NCBI RefSeq assembly: GCF_009873495.1
Contig: NZ_CP046703.1
Coordinates: 3,886,501 to 3,950,500 of the forward strand
Reading direction: 5' to 3'
DNA: 64,000 nt
DNA from: Nostoc sp. ATCC 53789
GTDB lineage: Bacteria; Cyanobacteriota; Cyanobacteriia; Cyanobacteriales; Nostocaceae
Positions 1 to 9,241 of the stretch are shown here, piece by piece (the first letter of the stretch is position 1; each line of letters begins with the position of its first letter). The notes beneath the pieces were generated by a model, which ran no database searches, was not told the origin of the DNA, and saw only the letters and a program-made list of their open reading frames with translations. Position numbers and translations under genes: made by a program.

Positions 1-217
1 AGCTGTCACCATATCTAATGGTTTGCCAAGTTGCAATTTAAGTCTGACAGCAAGAGAATTCTAAGTAGTGGCTTTTAACAAGCAGAATTTTGAATAACAT
101 CGATAATTGGGCAGAAGGGAAGGATTTTCCAGCTTTTTCTCTTATTGCATCTTCCCACTGTGGTTTGAACAGGATGTACTTGTTTTTTCCAATACTAAGA
201 ATGGGTATACTCACTCT

Positions 218-868
218 ATGCCTACAGAAAACTTTATGGATATTTTATTTTCTAACTGGCAACATACACTCCAATCTTTTGGTGTTGACCAGGTAGCGGC
301 TGAAAAAGCCTTTAATTCGTTGGTTGCAGCTTACTCTACCCCTAGTCGCTATTACCATACACTAAAACACATCGATCGCGTTCTCAGCACAATTCAGATA
401 TTACAAGGCTACACCAATAATCTAGCTGCTGTTCAACTAGCTGCCTGGTTTCACGATGTAGTATATGACACTGAAGCTAAAGATAATGAAGAACGAAGCG
501 CAGACTATGCTTTTGAGTTGCTGAATACTTTAGATATTCCAGAAAGTACTATAACTACTGTTACGCGTCTTATTTTGAATACTAAAGACCACGAAGCTGC
601 GGTGAATGACTGTGATAGCCAAGTTCTAATTGATGCAGATTTAGCGATTTTAGCGGCTCACTCAGTGGAATATGAAGAATATGCCCATGCTATTCGCCAG
701 GAATATGGCTGGCTTCCAGAGAAGGACTATATCACAGGTCGTCAGAAAGTTTTAGAACGATTTTTACAGCGATCGCATATCTATTTTACGCCTTTAATGT
801 TAGAGTTCGCCGAACCCTCTGCCCGTGGCAATATCCAGGCAGAAATTCAGTCTTTATTGTCTGATTAA
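218..868 (+). CDS. HD-superfamily metal-dependent phosphohydrolase
   Basis: Predicted phosphohydrolase of the COG4339-like HD group, 216 aa from this start. Visible are a first histidine region (YYHTLKHIDRVL, His47/His51), the HD signature WFHDVVYD (His79-Asp80) and a later acidic cluster LIDADLAIL (Asp139/Asp141), which together fit a metal site. The open frame extends 37 codons further upstream, but that part does not look like family sequence, so I chose the ATG at 218 (MPTENF); the ATG at 236 is also possible. The substrate is unknown; relatives are annotated only as predicted metal-dependent HD hydrolases. It stands alone, convergent with the phycocyanin operon. Confidence 0.8.
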   Translation: MPTENFMDILFSNWQHTLQSFGVDQVAAEKAFNSLVAAYSTPSRYYHTLKHIDRVLSTIQILQGYTNNLAAVQLAAWFHDVVYDTEAKDNEERSADYAFELLNTLDIPESTITTVTRLILNTKDHEAAVNDCDSQVLIDADLAILAAHSVEYEEYAHAIRQEYGWLPEKDYITGRQKVLERFLQRSHIYFTPLMLEFAEPSARGNIQAEIQSLLSD

Positions 869-1012
869 TTTTACAGCACGGTCGCAGTGAATGGAATGAT
901 GCCTCCGGTAAAACAAGGGCGAACGTGGCTACAAAAAAAAGACCAGCTACTTGAGCTAAGAAAAAATTAGCAAAGAGTTAAACCCTTTATTTTTAGCCCG
1001 TATAAACGGGTA

Positions 1013-1034
1013 AAACCTCGTCTACACGAGGTTT
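1013..1034 (-). terminator. Probable terminator of the cpc operon
   Basis: Nine-bp perfect inverted repeat (AAACCTCGT / ACGAGGTTT) with a 4-nt loop, about 47 nt past the cpcF stop. On the minus strand it is followed by TTTTA. A second small hairpin (CCCG/CGGG) lies at 997-1010. Confidence 0.55.
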
Positions 1035-1080
1035 ATAACCACCAAGTCGAATTTTCCGGCTGCTAGAAATTTTGAATTGT

Positions 1081-1806
1081 TTAACGTCTGCCGCCGCCAC
1101 GATGAGGCACTTCAACTTCAGTGTCTTGTAACTTTCTTTTCGGGGCAAATACTTCTTGATGTTGTTGCTGCTGAATTTTTTGCTCTGCAAACTTGGCACG
1201 GGTGCGAACTCCAAGATCGGCATCGGTATCGAGCATTTGCTGAAGTTGATTTGTAATCCGCGACGCTTGATCGGGTAAAGTAACTGCTATTGCAATGGCT
1301 AATGTTTCTAAACTCGTCACTGCTGCATAACGGACTACCCATTCTGGATCTTGAGAAATTAATAATAGCGCCTCTAATACCTCAGTATGAACAGATTCTA
1401 CTTTCTCCGGCGGTACTTGATGCCAGCGCAAAGTACCTAATCCTCTAGCAGCTGCTCGCCTCACACTTAAAGAAAAATCGGTTTTTGCTGCCTCCAACAA
1501 GGTATCTAGTGCCCGAACATCGCCAATTCCCGCTAAGGCACGAAGTGCCCAGGCTCTAGCACCATAGTTATAGTCATCAATTAGTTCCAATAGTGGCGAT
1601 ACTGCGGCTTCTCCGATCGCAATCAATCCATCTACCGCCGCCACCGCCGCCCCTGGATTGTTGTAGCCCAAAGCTGCAATTAGAGTAGGAACAGATTCCT
1701 CTATACCGGCTGCTGCTAACTCTTGAACTGCATCTACTAAGCGCTCTGACGAATCTGCTTCTTGTACAGCACGGATCAATATTTGGGCAAGATCGCTGTT
1801 ATTCAT
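1081..1806 (-). CDS. cpcF: Phycocyanobilin lyase beta subunit CpcF (HEAT-repeat)
   Basis: Partner of CpcE; the CpcE/CpcF heterodimer attaches phycocyanobilin to Cys84 of the phycocyanin alpha subunit. The 241-aa protein is built of alpha-helical HEAT/PBS-lyase repeats (for example AIEESVPTLIAAL, AVSPLLELIDD, RALDTLLEA, PEWVVRYAAV). The C-terminus is a basic, glutamine-rich tail ending in RGGGRR. It is the last gene of the cpc operon, 170 bp after cpcE, with a strong hairpin in the gap. PecF of phycoerythrocyanin is a relative, but the operon encodes phycocyanin subunits, so CpcF is the better call. Confidence 0.88.
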   Translation of the reverse strand: MNNSDLAQILIRAVQEADSSERLVDAVQELAAAGIEESVPTLIAALGYNNPGAAVAAVDGLIAIGEAAVSPLLELIDDYNYGARAWALRALAGIGDVRALDTLLEAAKTDFSLSVRRAAARGLGTLRWHQVPPEKVESVHTEVLEALLLISQDPEWVVRYAAVTSLETLAIAIAVTLPDQASRITNQLQQMLDTDADLGVRTRAKFAEQKIQQQQHQEVFAPKRKLQDTEVEVPHRGGGRR

Positions 1807-1874
1807 AACAATTTTTCATGAGTAATTAGCCGTCAGCCAATTGTAGCTTAAGTTATCCGTATTTGACATCATAC

Positions 1875-1918
1875 ATAAACCCCCTAACCCTGATTTTGCA
1901 GTTGGGTTGGGGGTTTAT
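1875..1918 (-). other. Intercistronic hairpin between cpcE and cpcF
   Basis: Arms ATAAACCCCC (1875-1884) and GGGGGTTTAT (1909-1918) pair perfectly; the stem extends after a one-base bulge through AACCC/GGGTT. No T-run follows on the minus strand, so it is more likely an RNA-stability or processing hairpin than a terminator. Confidence 0.55.
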
Positions 1919-1976
1919 CACAGATAAACATTTTTGTGTAACGTATTAATAACAACTTACTCTCTACAATTTATGA

Positions 1977-2822
1977 CTACAATAGCGAGTCCATCAAATT
2001 AATCACTTTAATCGCATCTTCTGACAAAGTGGTTGGTGTTGTGTGATTGACTTGATGTTCTAGTAATCCTTTGAGAGAAATGAGTTTCAGGCTATTTTCA
2101 GCAAGAGTCTGTGCGATCGCATCTGCTGCGGGTAGATATCCAATAGCTCCCAAATCTGCTAACACTGCTCGGCGCAATTGCAATCTCTCACCTGTCAAAG
2201 CCTTTACCAACCGTTCTCCATAAGCTGGTTCTTCGGTTAATTGATACATAGCTCGCGCTGCGGCATATTGCACCAATTCAATTGGATGCTCTAAAAATGG
2301 CTTTACCAAAGAGGTGAATTCAGTCGCCCTCAAGGTTCCCAAGGCTTCTAAGATGGCTTCATAGGGTTGAGATAAATCAGGTTGCTGCGAGACAAGCTGT
2401 TCTCCATGTAAACCTGCTGCTAATAGCTTGATCAGGGCGGGAATACAAACCGGATCGCGTAGCATTTCTAAAGATTGTGCTGCTGCTTCCCGCACATAAA
2501 AATCTGAGCAGTCTAAACACGCAATTAAAGGTGATACTGCTTGGCGATCGCCTAGTTTTCCCAAGGCTCTAGCTGCGTTCCGTCTTAGAGGATATCCGCC
2601 TTCTGGTGTTCTGTCGGCTTCATCCTCTAAAGCTTTGATCAGTCTTGTAACCGCAGCTGGTTCACCTATACGAAACCTACCCAACCACCAGGCAGCATAA
2701 AACCGCAAACCTAAATCTTCACTTTCTAGATTAGCGATCGCTTGTTCTACTGTTAAAGATCCACCATCGGCATTATCACCTGTCGCGGATAAATCTTCAA
2801 ATTTCTGTGGACTGGAATTCAT
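1977..2822 (-). CDS. cpcE: Phycocyanobilin lyase alpha subunit CpcE (HEAT-repeat)
   Basis: Catalytic partner of CpcF in bilin attachment to CpcA. The 281 aa, close to the usual CpcE length, form successive HEAT/PBS-lyase repeats (NLESEDLGLRFYAAWWLGRF, LRRNAARALGKLGD, DFYVREAAAQSLEML, ELVQYAAARAMYQL). The start codon overlaps the cpcD stop in the arrangement TAATG (around 2820-2824), so translation is probably coupled to cpcD. Confidence 0.92.
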   Translation of the reverse strand: MNSSPQKFEDLSATGDNADGGSLTVEQAIANLESEDLGLRFYAAWWLGRFRIGEPAAVTRLIKALEDEADRTPEGGYPLRRNAARALGKLGDRQAVSPLIACLDCSDFYVREAAAQSLEMLRDPVCIPALIKLLAAGLHGEQLVSQQPDLSQPYEAILEALGTLRATEFTSLVKPFLEHPIELVQYAAARAMYQLTEEPAYGERLVKALTGERLQLRRAVLADLGAIGYLPAADAIAQTLAENSLKLISLKGLLEHQVNHTTPTTLSEDAIKVINLMDSLL

Positions 2823-3076
2823 TAGGAAGAAGGATGATCGCTTTGTTCGCTATTTGTCGTTTCAGCGTTTAATGGCTGAATACTAACTATTTTGCCACCT
2901 AAGCGAGTAATTCGCTGCATTTCTTGATTCATCCGGTTTTCAGGCACTGTGAAAAATACACTGGCACTAGAACGAATCGGATAGTTGTTTTTTTGGGTTT
3001 CTTCGCTTTGGCGCAAACCTACTACTTCATATCGGAAGGAGCGATTACTATTTCTACTACTAATTTGTCCAAGCAT
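2822..3076 (-). CDS. cpcD: Phycobilisome rod-capping linker CpcD
   Basis: Small 84-aa linker that caps the distal end of phycocyanin rods. It is a single CpcD domain: RSFRYEVVGLRQSEE, SASVFFTVPENRMNQEM and the terminal strand RITRLGGKIVSIQPL, followed by a polar tail (ETTNSEQSDHPSS). This matches the family length of about 80 aa. It lies between the second rod linker and cpcE and overlaps cpcE by one base. Confidence 0.92.
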   Translation of the reverse strand: MLGQISSRNSNRSFRYEVVGLRQSEETQKNNYPIRSSASVFFTVPENRMNQEMQRITRLGGKIVSIQPLNAETTNSEQSDHPSS

Positions 3077-3151
3077 AAATCACTTCCAAATTTCAAATTT
3101 TAAGTTTTCAATAGTCATTAATCAATGACTAATGACTATTGACAAATGACA

Positions 3152-4021
3152 CTAAAGTGGTTTCACACTAGCTATTTTACCACCTTGTTTTACCACTCTC
3201 TGGAAGTAACTAGATAGTTCTTCATAAGGTATTACTACCGCTTGATTGACACGGCGTGTGCTAGGATAACCGGCACCAAAAACACCTGCCACTTCAATCC
3301 GGTAGAGTCTGCCTTCTTTACCAAATGTTCCCGCACCACCAAAAGTACTGTTGGGGGTAACGCCTTTTTCGGAAGCAACGTATGAAAAACCTGAAGAAGC
3401 ACCAGATGGAGGAACAACAACAGATGCACTATTGCGACCTAGTTCAGCAGCAAGGCGAGAGGATTTGCCTTTGAGTTGGGAAGTATCGCTACTGGCATAG
3501 CCGCGATAAAGTTGGAATATCCGGCTGAATCCTACAGTTTTCTGTCCTGTTTGGGTGTTAAAGCCGCGATAGTAAGGCACTATATTTTCACCAAAGCTAG
3601 ATTGATACTCTGGCGAATCAATATAAGAATCGATGTCGGCTTCATATCCCTTGTTTTGGTACAAGTCCAAGTGATAAACCACTTCAGACTCATCATAAGG
3701 GGCACGACCTAACAAATGTTTATAGTTCAGTTCGATAACGCGAGTTTGGAAATTGTCGTAGAAAAACTTGGATTTGTACAGTTCTGATTTAGCGACTTGA
3801 CGCACAAACTCTTGTACTGTATTTTTTCCATCGCGCAGGATAGATTCAGCACTTGTAAGGCGGTCAGATGTCAATATATAGTTGTTACCCAACACCTGAC
3901 GATAGACGGCAGCGATTACTCTCTCTATATCTTCTTTAGTTGCATTGGGACGCAGTTCTACAGGAGATTGGTCGCTAAAAGGTTCCGTTCCTAGACGGGA
4001 CGCTGCTGTTGTAATAGCCAT
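3152..4021 (-). CDS. cpcC: Phycocyanin-associated rod linker, second copy (CpcC/CpcI type)
   Basis: Rod linker joining phycocyanin hexamers. Residues ~20-150 form a PBS_linker_poly domain ([53 protein letters not shown]). A Ser/Gly-rich hinge follows at ~190-235, then a C-terminal CpcD-like domain ([11 protein letters not shown]...IASVKPL). The 289 aa fit a ~32-kDa linker. A ribosome site AAAGGAAAA precedes the ATG. It follows a paralogous linker, as in the cpcHI pair of Fremyella-type operons; which of the two sits distally in the rod cannot be read from sequence. Confidence 0.9.
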   Translation of the reverse strand: MAITTAASRLGTEPFSDQSPVELRPNATKEDIERVIAAVYRQVLGNNYILTSDRLTSAESILRDGKNTVQEFVRQVAKSELYKSKFFYDNFQTRVIELNYKHLLGRAPYDESEVVYHLDLYQNKGYEADIDSYIDSPEYQSSFGENIVPYYRGFNTQTGQKTVGFSRIFQLYRGYASSDTSQLKGKSSRLAAELGRNSASVVVPPSGASSGFSYVASEKGVTPNSTFGGAGTFGKEGRLYRIEVAGVFGAGYPSTRRVNQAVVIPYEELSSYFQRVVKQGGKIASVKPL

Positions 4022-4056
4022 TGGTAATTTTCCTTTTGTAATTAGTAGTTGGAAAA

Positions 4057-4173
4057 ATTAGGAGTTAGGAGTTAAGAGTTAGGAGTTAAGGGTAGGGGTA
4101 TAGTTAGGAATTTAAAACTCATAACTTCTAACTCCTCACTCCTCACTTCTAACTCCTCACTCCTAACTCCTCA
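4057..4173. repeat. STRR heptamer tract forming a long imperfect hairpin
   Basis: Between the two rod-linker genes. The left half has tandem units of the type TTAGGAG; the right half has complementary units AACTCCT/CACTCCT. The halves can fold into an imperfect hairpin in the cpc transcript. Units are 7 nt, the STRR class typical of heterocystous cyanobacteria. Confidence 0.7.
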
Positions 4174-4193
4174 GTTAATTCCCGATTCCCTAT

Positions 4194-5006
4194 TTATACG
4201 GCAGTAATGCTAATAACTTTACTGCCCTTACGATTCAACTGCTGCAATTTACTAGACAGTTGCTCGTAGGGTACGATCAATTCCGCAGTACCACGGCGCA
4301 CTACAGTTGAGTTGGGGGAAGCTGCTTGTAGCACTCTGATGCGATATGTTTCCCCACGACCACCTGTAGAGAGGCCGGTTAAGGCTCCAGCAGAGACTGG
4401 ATAAATGGGTGAAGCTAGATTCTTAGCGACTTCCCAGGTTAGCCGTCCTTGTTTTTGTCCTTGGGCGCGATCGCTATTTGCATAACCACGATACAGTTGG
4501 AACAATCGGCTATATCCAACGTTTTTCTGTCCTACTTGACTTTTAAAGCCTCGATAGTAGGGCACAACATTTTCGCCAAAACTTTCTTGATATTCTAATG
4601 AGTCAATGTAAGAATTAATTTCAGCTTCGTAACCTTGTGAGTTGTAAAGCTCAACATGGTACGAAATCTCTGACTCATCTTCTGGGGCACGCCCCAATAA
4701 ATGCTTATAATTTAACTCGATAAACCGAGTTTGCGAGTTGGAGTAAAAAAACTTGTCCCGATAGAGTTCCGATTGAGCAATAGCTTGCACAAATCCCCGA
4801 ACCGAGATTAAACCTTGCTGCAAAAGTGATTCTGCACTCTCCAGACGCTCTCCTTCTAGGAGGTATGCATTACCCAAAACCTGACGGTAAGCTGCCCGGA
4901 TAACCACTGCCACATCTGCTTCAGTTCTATCGGGGCGTAGTTCTACAGGTGCTGAGTTTTCAAATGCTCCAATCCCTAGTCTTGCTGCTTGTCCCAAAGC
5001 TGCCAT
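4194..5006 (-). CDS. cpcC: Phycocyanin-associated rod linker, first copy (CpcC/CpcH type)
   Basis: First linker gene after cpcA, 270 aa. The PBS_linker_poly domain spans residues ~18-150 ([53 protein letters not shown]). A short hinge leads to a CpcD-like domain at ~215-270 ([10 protein letters not shown]...SKVISITAV). A strong ribosome site GAGGAGG lies 7-8 nt before the ATG at 5006. It is separated from cpcA by an attenuator-like hairpin, which would make linkers less abundant than the alpha and beta subunits. The hinge is shorter than in the downstream paralogue. Confidence 0.9.
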   Translation of the reverse strand: MAALGQAARLGIGAFENSAPVELRPDRTEADVAVVIRAAYRQVLGNAYLLEGERLESAESLLQQGLISVRGFVQAIAQSELYRDKFFYSNSQTRFIELNYKHLLGRAPEDESEISYHVELYNSQGYEAEINSYIDSLEYQESFGENVVPYYRGFKSQVGQKNVGYSRLFQLYRGYANSDRAQGQKQGRLTWEVAKNLASPIYPVSAGALTGLSTGGRGETYRIRVLQAASPNSTVVRRGTAELIVPYEQLSSKLQQLNRKGSKVISITAV

Positions 5007-5095
5007 CTTTAAACCTCCTCAGTTTTAACTGCAAAACTGAAAACTTTTTAGAAAATTTTTTTCTAGTTTTTTAACAGTCTTTTGAAAATAAAACT

Positions 5096-5157
5096 GCCCG
5101 GAGAGGTAAGCAACTCATAGAACTCACTTGTCATAAGAGCTGATTTCCTCTCCGGGC
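5096..5157 (-). promoter_or_regulatory. Attenuator/terminator hairpin after cpcA
   Basis: Eleven-bp perfect inverted repeat: GCCCGGAGAGG at 5096-5106 and CCTCTCCGGGC at 5147-5157, 12 bp past the cpcA stop, with a 40-nt interior that can pair further. The minus strand continues into AGTTTTATTTTC. In known cpc operons a stem-loop here yields an abundant cpcBA message and a rarer read-through message; the same role is inferred. Confidence 0.75.
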
Positions 5158-5169
5158 TAAAGAAACACT

Positions 5170-5661
5170 CTAGCTTAGAGTATTGATTACATAGTCGATG
5201 TAGGAATTTGCTTCAACAGCTGGGTCGCCGCTTAGACCGTGGTTAGCTTTGATGTACTTGAGAGCTTCAATGTACCAGCTAGGAGATAGGTCAAAAGTCC
5301 GGTTGATTTCAGCCAAGCCGGAAATCAAGAAATCGTCCAAGGGGCCTGTACCACCAACAACTAAAGCGTATGTGATAATCCGCAAGTAGTAGCCAACATC
5401 ACGAACACACTTGCCTTTACCGCGTGCATCAGACGCGAAGTTAGGGCCTTGTTGTTGAGTGGTGTAAGGGAACTTGTTATATACTGCTTGAGCAGCACCT
5501 TCGGTCAAGCGTTGAGCATTAGCGCTCAATGCTTTTGCTGCTTGTAAGCTAGCTGGAGCTTGACGGAAGCGACCAAAAGCAACTTGAATTTCGGTGCTGC
5601 TGAGGTAACGACCTTGAGAGTCAGCCGATGCAATTGCTTCAGTTAGAGGTGTTTTTGTCAT
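5170..5661 (-). CDS. cpcA: C-phycocyanin alpha subunit
   Basis: Light-harvesting subunit of the phycobilisome rod. The 163 aa are colinear with C-phycocyanin alpha throughout: [20 protein letters not shown] at the start, [13 protein letters not shown], and [14 protein letters not shown] with the bilin-binding Cys85 (Cys84 in conventional numbering), then [18 protein letters not shown]. Residues around the cysteine fit phycocyanin rather than phycoerythrocyanin alpha. It lies 89 bp after cpcB and is expected to share its abundant transcript. Confidence 0.97.
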   Translation of the reverse strand: MTKTPLTEAIASADSQGRYLSSTEIQVAFGRFRQAPASLQAAKALSANAQRLTEGAAQAVYNKFPYTTQQQGPNFASDARGKGKCVRDVGYYLRIITYALVVGGTGPLDDFLISGLAEINRTFDLSPSWYIEALKYIKANHGLSGDPAVEANSYIDYVINTLS

Positions 5662-5750
5662 TTTTGGTATTTCCCTTTTACAAAAATTTGGTTGAAATTT
5701 TGTTTTGTCCTAATGGACAACTATCTCAGTCAATAGCAGCAATATTTGCC

Positions 5751-6272
5751 TTAAGCTACTGCTGAAGCAGCACGATCAAAATAGCTAGCAATTTCAGCTG
5801 ATAAAGCGCTGCAATCGCCTCTGGTGATGTTGTTTGTATCGTTGACAATTGCTAGGGAAGCAGCTTTTAGCTTTTGAATACCAACAGCAACTGAAGCTCC
5901 TGGGGTTCCCAATGCCAAGTAGGTTTCACGCAAGCCGTTGAGGGCACGATCATCTAACACGCTGGAATCGCCAGCAAAGATTGCGTATGTGATGTAGCGA
6001 AGAATGATGTCCAAGTCTCTGATGCAAGCAGCAGCGCGACGGCTGGTGTAAGCATTACCACCGGGAGTGATCAATTGGGGTTGTTCTGCCCACAAATCAC
6101 GAGCCGCAGCAGCAACAAGAGCGGAAGCATTGCTGGTAATACGGTTAACAGCATCTGCACGCTTGTTACCATCTTTGACTAGTTCACTCAATGCATCCAA
6201 TTGTGCATCGGAGAGGTATTCCCCACGTGTATCAGCTTGGGAAACTACTTTTGCAAATGCATCTAAAACCAT
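5751..6272 (-). CDS. cpcB: C-phycocyanin beta subunit
   Basis: Beta subunit of phycocyanin, first gene of the operon, 173 aa. Both bilin-binding cysteines are present: Cys83 in [12 protein letters not shown] and Cys154 in [11 protein letters not shown]. Asn73 in [10 protein letters not shown] is the residue methylated in beta subunits. The N-terminus [20 protein letters not shown] is typical. The gene has a long upstream region (to 6956) with an HLR1-like RpaB motif. Confidence 0.97.
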   Translation of the reverse strand: MVLDAFAKVVSQADTRGEYLSDAQLDALSELVKDGNKRADAVNRITSNASALVAAAARDLWAEQPQLITPGGNAYTSRRAAACIRDLDIILRYITYAIFAGDSSVLDDRALNGLRETYLALGTPGASVAVGIQKLKAASLAIVNDTNNITRGDCSALSAEIASYFDRAASAVA

Positions 6273-6566
6273 TGCGTTAAATCTCCTACTTTGCTTGGTT
6301 AAGAATAATTGGACTCAAAACTGAATGGTTCAGCTTTTTTTGATGTCAGCACTGCCTGACGAGTTACGAAAGGTTTAAAACAGACATCCACGAAATAAGT
6401 TTACGATCTCCAGGCTTTCAGATTAAAACTTTTGTTAAAAAACTTCAAACTTCTATGAACGACTGGAAAACCTGATTAAGATGTTGTTTTTTACTTCCAA
6501 GTTCTCTTTATACAATGCTGCCGCGTCATTATTTATTACAAATTATTGTTATGTTTGTTAATTTCG

Positions 6567-6584
6567 TTTACATAACTTTACATA
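6567..6584 (+). promoter_or_regulatory. HLR1-like RpaB binding motif upstream of cpcB
   Basis: TTTACATAACTTTACATA fits the HLR1 direct-repeat consensus (G/T)TTACA(T/A)(T/A)NN(G/T)TTACA(T/A)(T/A) at every position. RpaB is known to bind such sites at light-regulated genes. It lies about 295 bp before the cpcB start codon. Confidence 0.55.
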
Positions 6585-6691
6585 CAGGTTAACTTCTCGG
6601 CGCTCCAATAAATACTGGAAATTTCTTTCAGGGAAATCCCTTAAAGAATGCGTAAGTATAGCCTGCCACAGGTATCGTACCTTGAAGTTTT

Positions 6692-6705
6692 GTAGTATTT
6701 GCTAC
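6692..6705. promoter_or_regulatory. Possible NtcA site (GTA-N8-TAC)
   Basis: GTAGTATTTGCTAC has the NtcA core spacing GTA-N8-TAC in the cpcB/methyltransferase intergenic region. The core is only six defined bases, so chance occurrence is likely enough to keep this tentative. Confidence 0.3.
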
Positions 6706-6956
6706 CTGATATCTTCTGCAAAGGGTACACAGCATATTTGCGGCTGCATTGTATCGATTAAGGTAATAAGTGCAATTTGTTCGCGTTTCTGCTCTCAACT
6801 TTTAAAGAAAAAAGACTTGATTTTGAATAAATTCTCATGATATTCTTAGTCAAATCTAAACTACGGTTTTACGATAGAATTATCGTAGCTTCAAATTACA
6901 TAGTTATGTTTGTCATTTTGCAAACTTGTGGTTAATGGTAACGGAAATCACCTCCT

Positions 6957-7613
6957 ATGGTAAAAGACTGGTTTGAATGGCACGACCTCTACAAGAACGA
7001 ACCAAAATTGCAACAACGCTTGCAAATTGTGCAGGAATACATTTCCTATAGCTTGAATTTGTCCGAACCAGGGTTAATCCGTGTAGTTAGTGTTTGCGCG
7101 GGCGATGGACGAGATTTGCTAGGAACGCTATCAAATCACCCACGAGCAAAAGATGTTTATGCCCGACTCGTAGAGCTAAATCCACACCTAGTTGAACGTG
7201 GACAACAAACAATAGAATCCTTGGGTTTGACAAAACAAATTGAGTTTATCAATGGAGATGCAACACTTTCGTCTAACTATGTAGGAGCAGTGCCAGCAGA
7301 CATTGTGATTGTCTGTGGTGTATTTGGCAATCTTGCAGATGAAGCTGAACTAAATCGCTTGCTAGCGAACCTGAGTTTTCTGAGCAAACAAGGTGCTTTT
7401 GTAATTTGGACTCGTGGACACTCTAACGGTATTCCCCACTCTGAGACTGTGCGTAAATTTTTCCGTGAATATGGATTTGAAGAAGTGAACTTCAAACTCA
7501 CCGCAACCGGAGACATGGGAGTAGGTATTCATCGTTACCTTGGTGAAAGTTTAGCTGCACCCAAAGAACAACAGTTTTTCGCCTTTACTGGTGTTCCAAG
7601 TAAAGCCAGGTAA
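6957..7613 (+). CDS. Class I SAM-dependent methyltransferase-like protein
   Basis: 218-aa protein with a Rossmann methyltransferase core: motif I VVSVCAGDGRD (residues 43-53), acidic Glu73 at the end of strand 2 (RLVELNP), motif II FINGDA (98-102) and motif IV ADIVIVCGVFGNL. Substrate unknown. It is transcribed away from the cpc operon. It is not the usual PrmA-like CpcM that methylates CpcB Asn72, judging by its motifs, though location beside cpcB makes a link worth testing. The ATG is directly preceded by ATCACCTCCT, which resembles the anti-Shine-Dalgarno sequence rather than a ribosome site. Confidence 0.75.
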   Translation: MVKDWFEWHDLYKNEPKLQQRLQIVQEYISYSLNLSEPGLIRVVSVCAGDGRDLLGTLSNHPRAKDVYARLVELNPHLVERGQQTIESLGLTKQIEFINGDATLSSNYVGAVPADIVIVCGVFGNLADEAELNRLLANLSFLSKQGAFVIWTRGHSNGIPHSETVRKFFREYGFEEVNFKLTATGDMGVGIHRYLGESLAAPKEQQFFAFTGVPSKAR

Positions 7614-7727
7614 ATAAAGGGATAGTGATTGAAAAAATTTATAAAATCCAGCGCTGGGCTGTTTTTAAATATTTGTTATTAAACCTAATCTATGTTGAAA
7701 CCTAGAGTTTTTTAAAAGATATATTGA

Positions 7728-7808
7728 TGTAGGTTGGGTGGAGTGAAACGCAACCCAACATTACCACTTATTTATGTTGGGTTATGCGATCACTGCACCC
7801 AACCTACA
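7728..7808. repeat. MITE-like element, 13-bp terminal inverted repeats
   Basis: 81 bp bounded by TGTAGGTTGGGTG (7728-7740) and its perfect reverse complement CACCCAACCTACA (7796-7808), with further internal pairing (CCCAACA / TGTTGGG type). No coding capacity. It resembles a dispersed palindromic repeat common in Nostoc genomes. Confidence 0.65.
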
Positions 7809-7905
7809 AAACTACGGTTCTCAAGGTAGACGAGGTTTAATCACCATTCTGTAACAGTTAAAGTATTGCACTGGTCTACATCTTGCCCTAACACACAAAC
7901 TCTGG

Positions 7906-7995
7906 TAGGACTTCTGCAATAGTAAATGCAGTAGGGGAATTCATGAATTGCCCCTACCAGAAAATCAGGGTTTTGTATTGTTTGTGTAAGTCCTA
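7906..7995. repeat. MITE-like element with nested palindrome
   Basis: 90 bp bounded by TAGGACTTCTGCAA (7906-7919) and TTGTGTAAGTCCTA (7982-7995), imperfect inverted repeats related to the element at 35810-35900. A near-perfect 27-nt palindrome of the GTAGGGG...CCCCTAC family lies inside at 7931-7957. The rest of the 7614-8144 gap holds no gene. Confidence 0.6.
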
Positions 7996-8144
7996 TCTCA
8001 GCATCTACGTCATTAAAAGGAATTGAGCTATTAGCCTTGGAATAAATTCCAAAGCGGGTTGATAACGAAGCGAGAGATTAAAAAGATAGGGATAAAAACA
8101 AGGTTTTCAAATATGGGGTTCCTTTTCCCCTTTTCCCCTGATTA

Positions 8145-9164
8145 TTAATTCCTCCCAAACACACTGCCTAGGGCACGCGCCATATTTTGCGGTTGCATTG
8201 CATCCATTGCGGCGGTGGGTTCGTAGCCGCAGTGAACCATACAATCGGCACACTTGGGATTACCACTCTTTTGGCCGTATTGACTCCAGTCAGTTTGTGC
8301 CAGTAGTTCCTTGAAGGTAGAGTAATAACCTTCGTTCAGCAGATAACAAGGTTTTTGCCAACCGAGAACACTATAACTAGGGCTACCCCAAGGCGTGCAT
8401 TCGTAGTCCTTCTCACCAGTAAGAAAATCTAAGAACAGTGGATTGTGATTGAAGTTCCAGTTTTTTTCACCCGCTTTGTAGGGAGCCAAAATTTGCCGGA
8501 AGAGGGTGCGGGTTTGTTCGCGGTGGAGAAAATGATCTTGATCTGGTGCCCACTCGTAACTGTAGCCAGGAGAAATCATCATCCCGTCAGTATTTAGGGT
8601 TTCCAGAAAGTCGAAGAACTCTTGCATATCTTGGGGTTTAGTACCCTCAAAGATAGTTGTGTTAGTGGTGACACGAAAACCTTTAGCTTTAGCGGCGCGG
8701 ATGGCTTTGACAGCAATATCAAAAACACCTTGGCGGTCTACACAATGATCGTGTAACTCGCGCATTCCATCTAAATGCACGCTAAAAGTCAGGTAAGGTG
8801 AAGGTTGAAACTTATCCAGGCTCTTTTCTAACAACAAACCATTGGTACACAAGTAAATATATTTCTTGCGCTCAATTAATCCTTGAACAATTTCATCAAT
8901 CTGGGGGTGTAGCAGAGGTTCTCCGCCAGGAATTGAGACAACTGGTGCGCCGCACTCTTCCACTGCGGTAAAGCACTGTTCTGGGGTGAGATTTTGCTTT
9001 AATATTTCCTTGGGATGTTGGATTTTACCACAACCAGTACAGGCTAGATTACAACGAAAAAGAGGTTCCAACATCAATACCAAGGGGAAGCGTTTACGTC
9101 CTTTCAAACGCTGAGTAACCAGATACTTCCCGATATCCATAGCTTGTTGTAGATTAACTGCCAT
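8145..9164 (-). CDS. hpnH: Hopanoid biosynthesis radical SAM protein HpnH
   Basis: Joins the 5'-deoxyadenosyl moiety of SAM to diploptene to make adenosylhopane, the first step of side-chain extension. The 339-aa protein carries the radical-SAM motif CNLACTGC (Cys38, Cys42, Cys45), the SAM-binding segment [11 protein letters not shown], and a C-terminal Cys cluster ([12 protein letters not shown]) as in HpnH. I chose the ATG at 9164 (MAVNLQQ), which has a GAGGAG ribosome site; the open frame begins at 9209. It follows hpnA by 77 bp and is probably the last gene of the RND-hpnA-hpnH operon. Confidence 0.92.
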   Translation of the reverse strand: MAVNLQQAMDIGKYLVTQRLKGRKRFPLVLMLEPLFRCNLACTGCGKIQHPKEILKQNLTPEQCFTAVEECGAPVVSIPGGEPLLHPQIDEIVQGLIERKKYIYLCTNGLLLEKSLDKFQPSPYLTFSVHLDGMRELHDHCVDRQGVFDIAVKAIRAAKAKGFRVTTNTTIFEGTKPQDMQEFFDFLETLNTDGMMISPGYSYEWAPDQDHFLHREQTRTLFRQILAPYKAGEKNWNFNHNPLFLDFLTGEKDYECTPWGSPSYSVLGWQKPCYLLNEGYYSTFKELLAQTDWSQYGQKSGNPKCADCMVHCGYEPTAAMDAMQPQNMARALGSVFGRN

Positions 9165-9241
9165 TCTATTACTCCTCTGTTGATCAAAACACCACGTTTC
9201 CAACCCCAAGATTTATCTGTGGGGTCTTTAATTTTGAATTT

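Larger units (their letters stand above)
6273..6956. promoter_or_regulatory. Divergent cpcB / methyltransferase intergenic region
   Basis: 684 bp without a credible gene. It should hold the cpc promoter(s) and leader reading left and the promoter of the methyltransferase reading right. Visible sites: an HLR1-like motif (6567-6584), an NtcA-like palindrome (6692-6705), and on the minus strand a possible -10 TATAAA near 6505-6515 (weak). Strand composition is AT-rich throughout. Confidence 0.5.

Noticed and set aside
1081..6272. Phycoerythrocyanin (pec) operon
   Set aside because: Alpha and beta subunits match phycocyanin around the chromophore cysteines; two linkers plus CpcD fit cpc.
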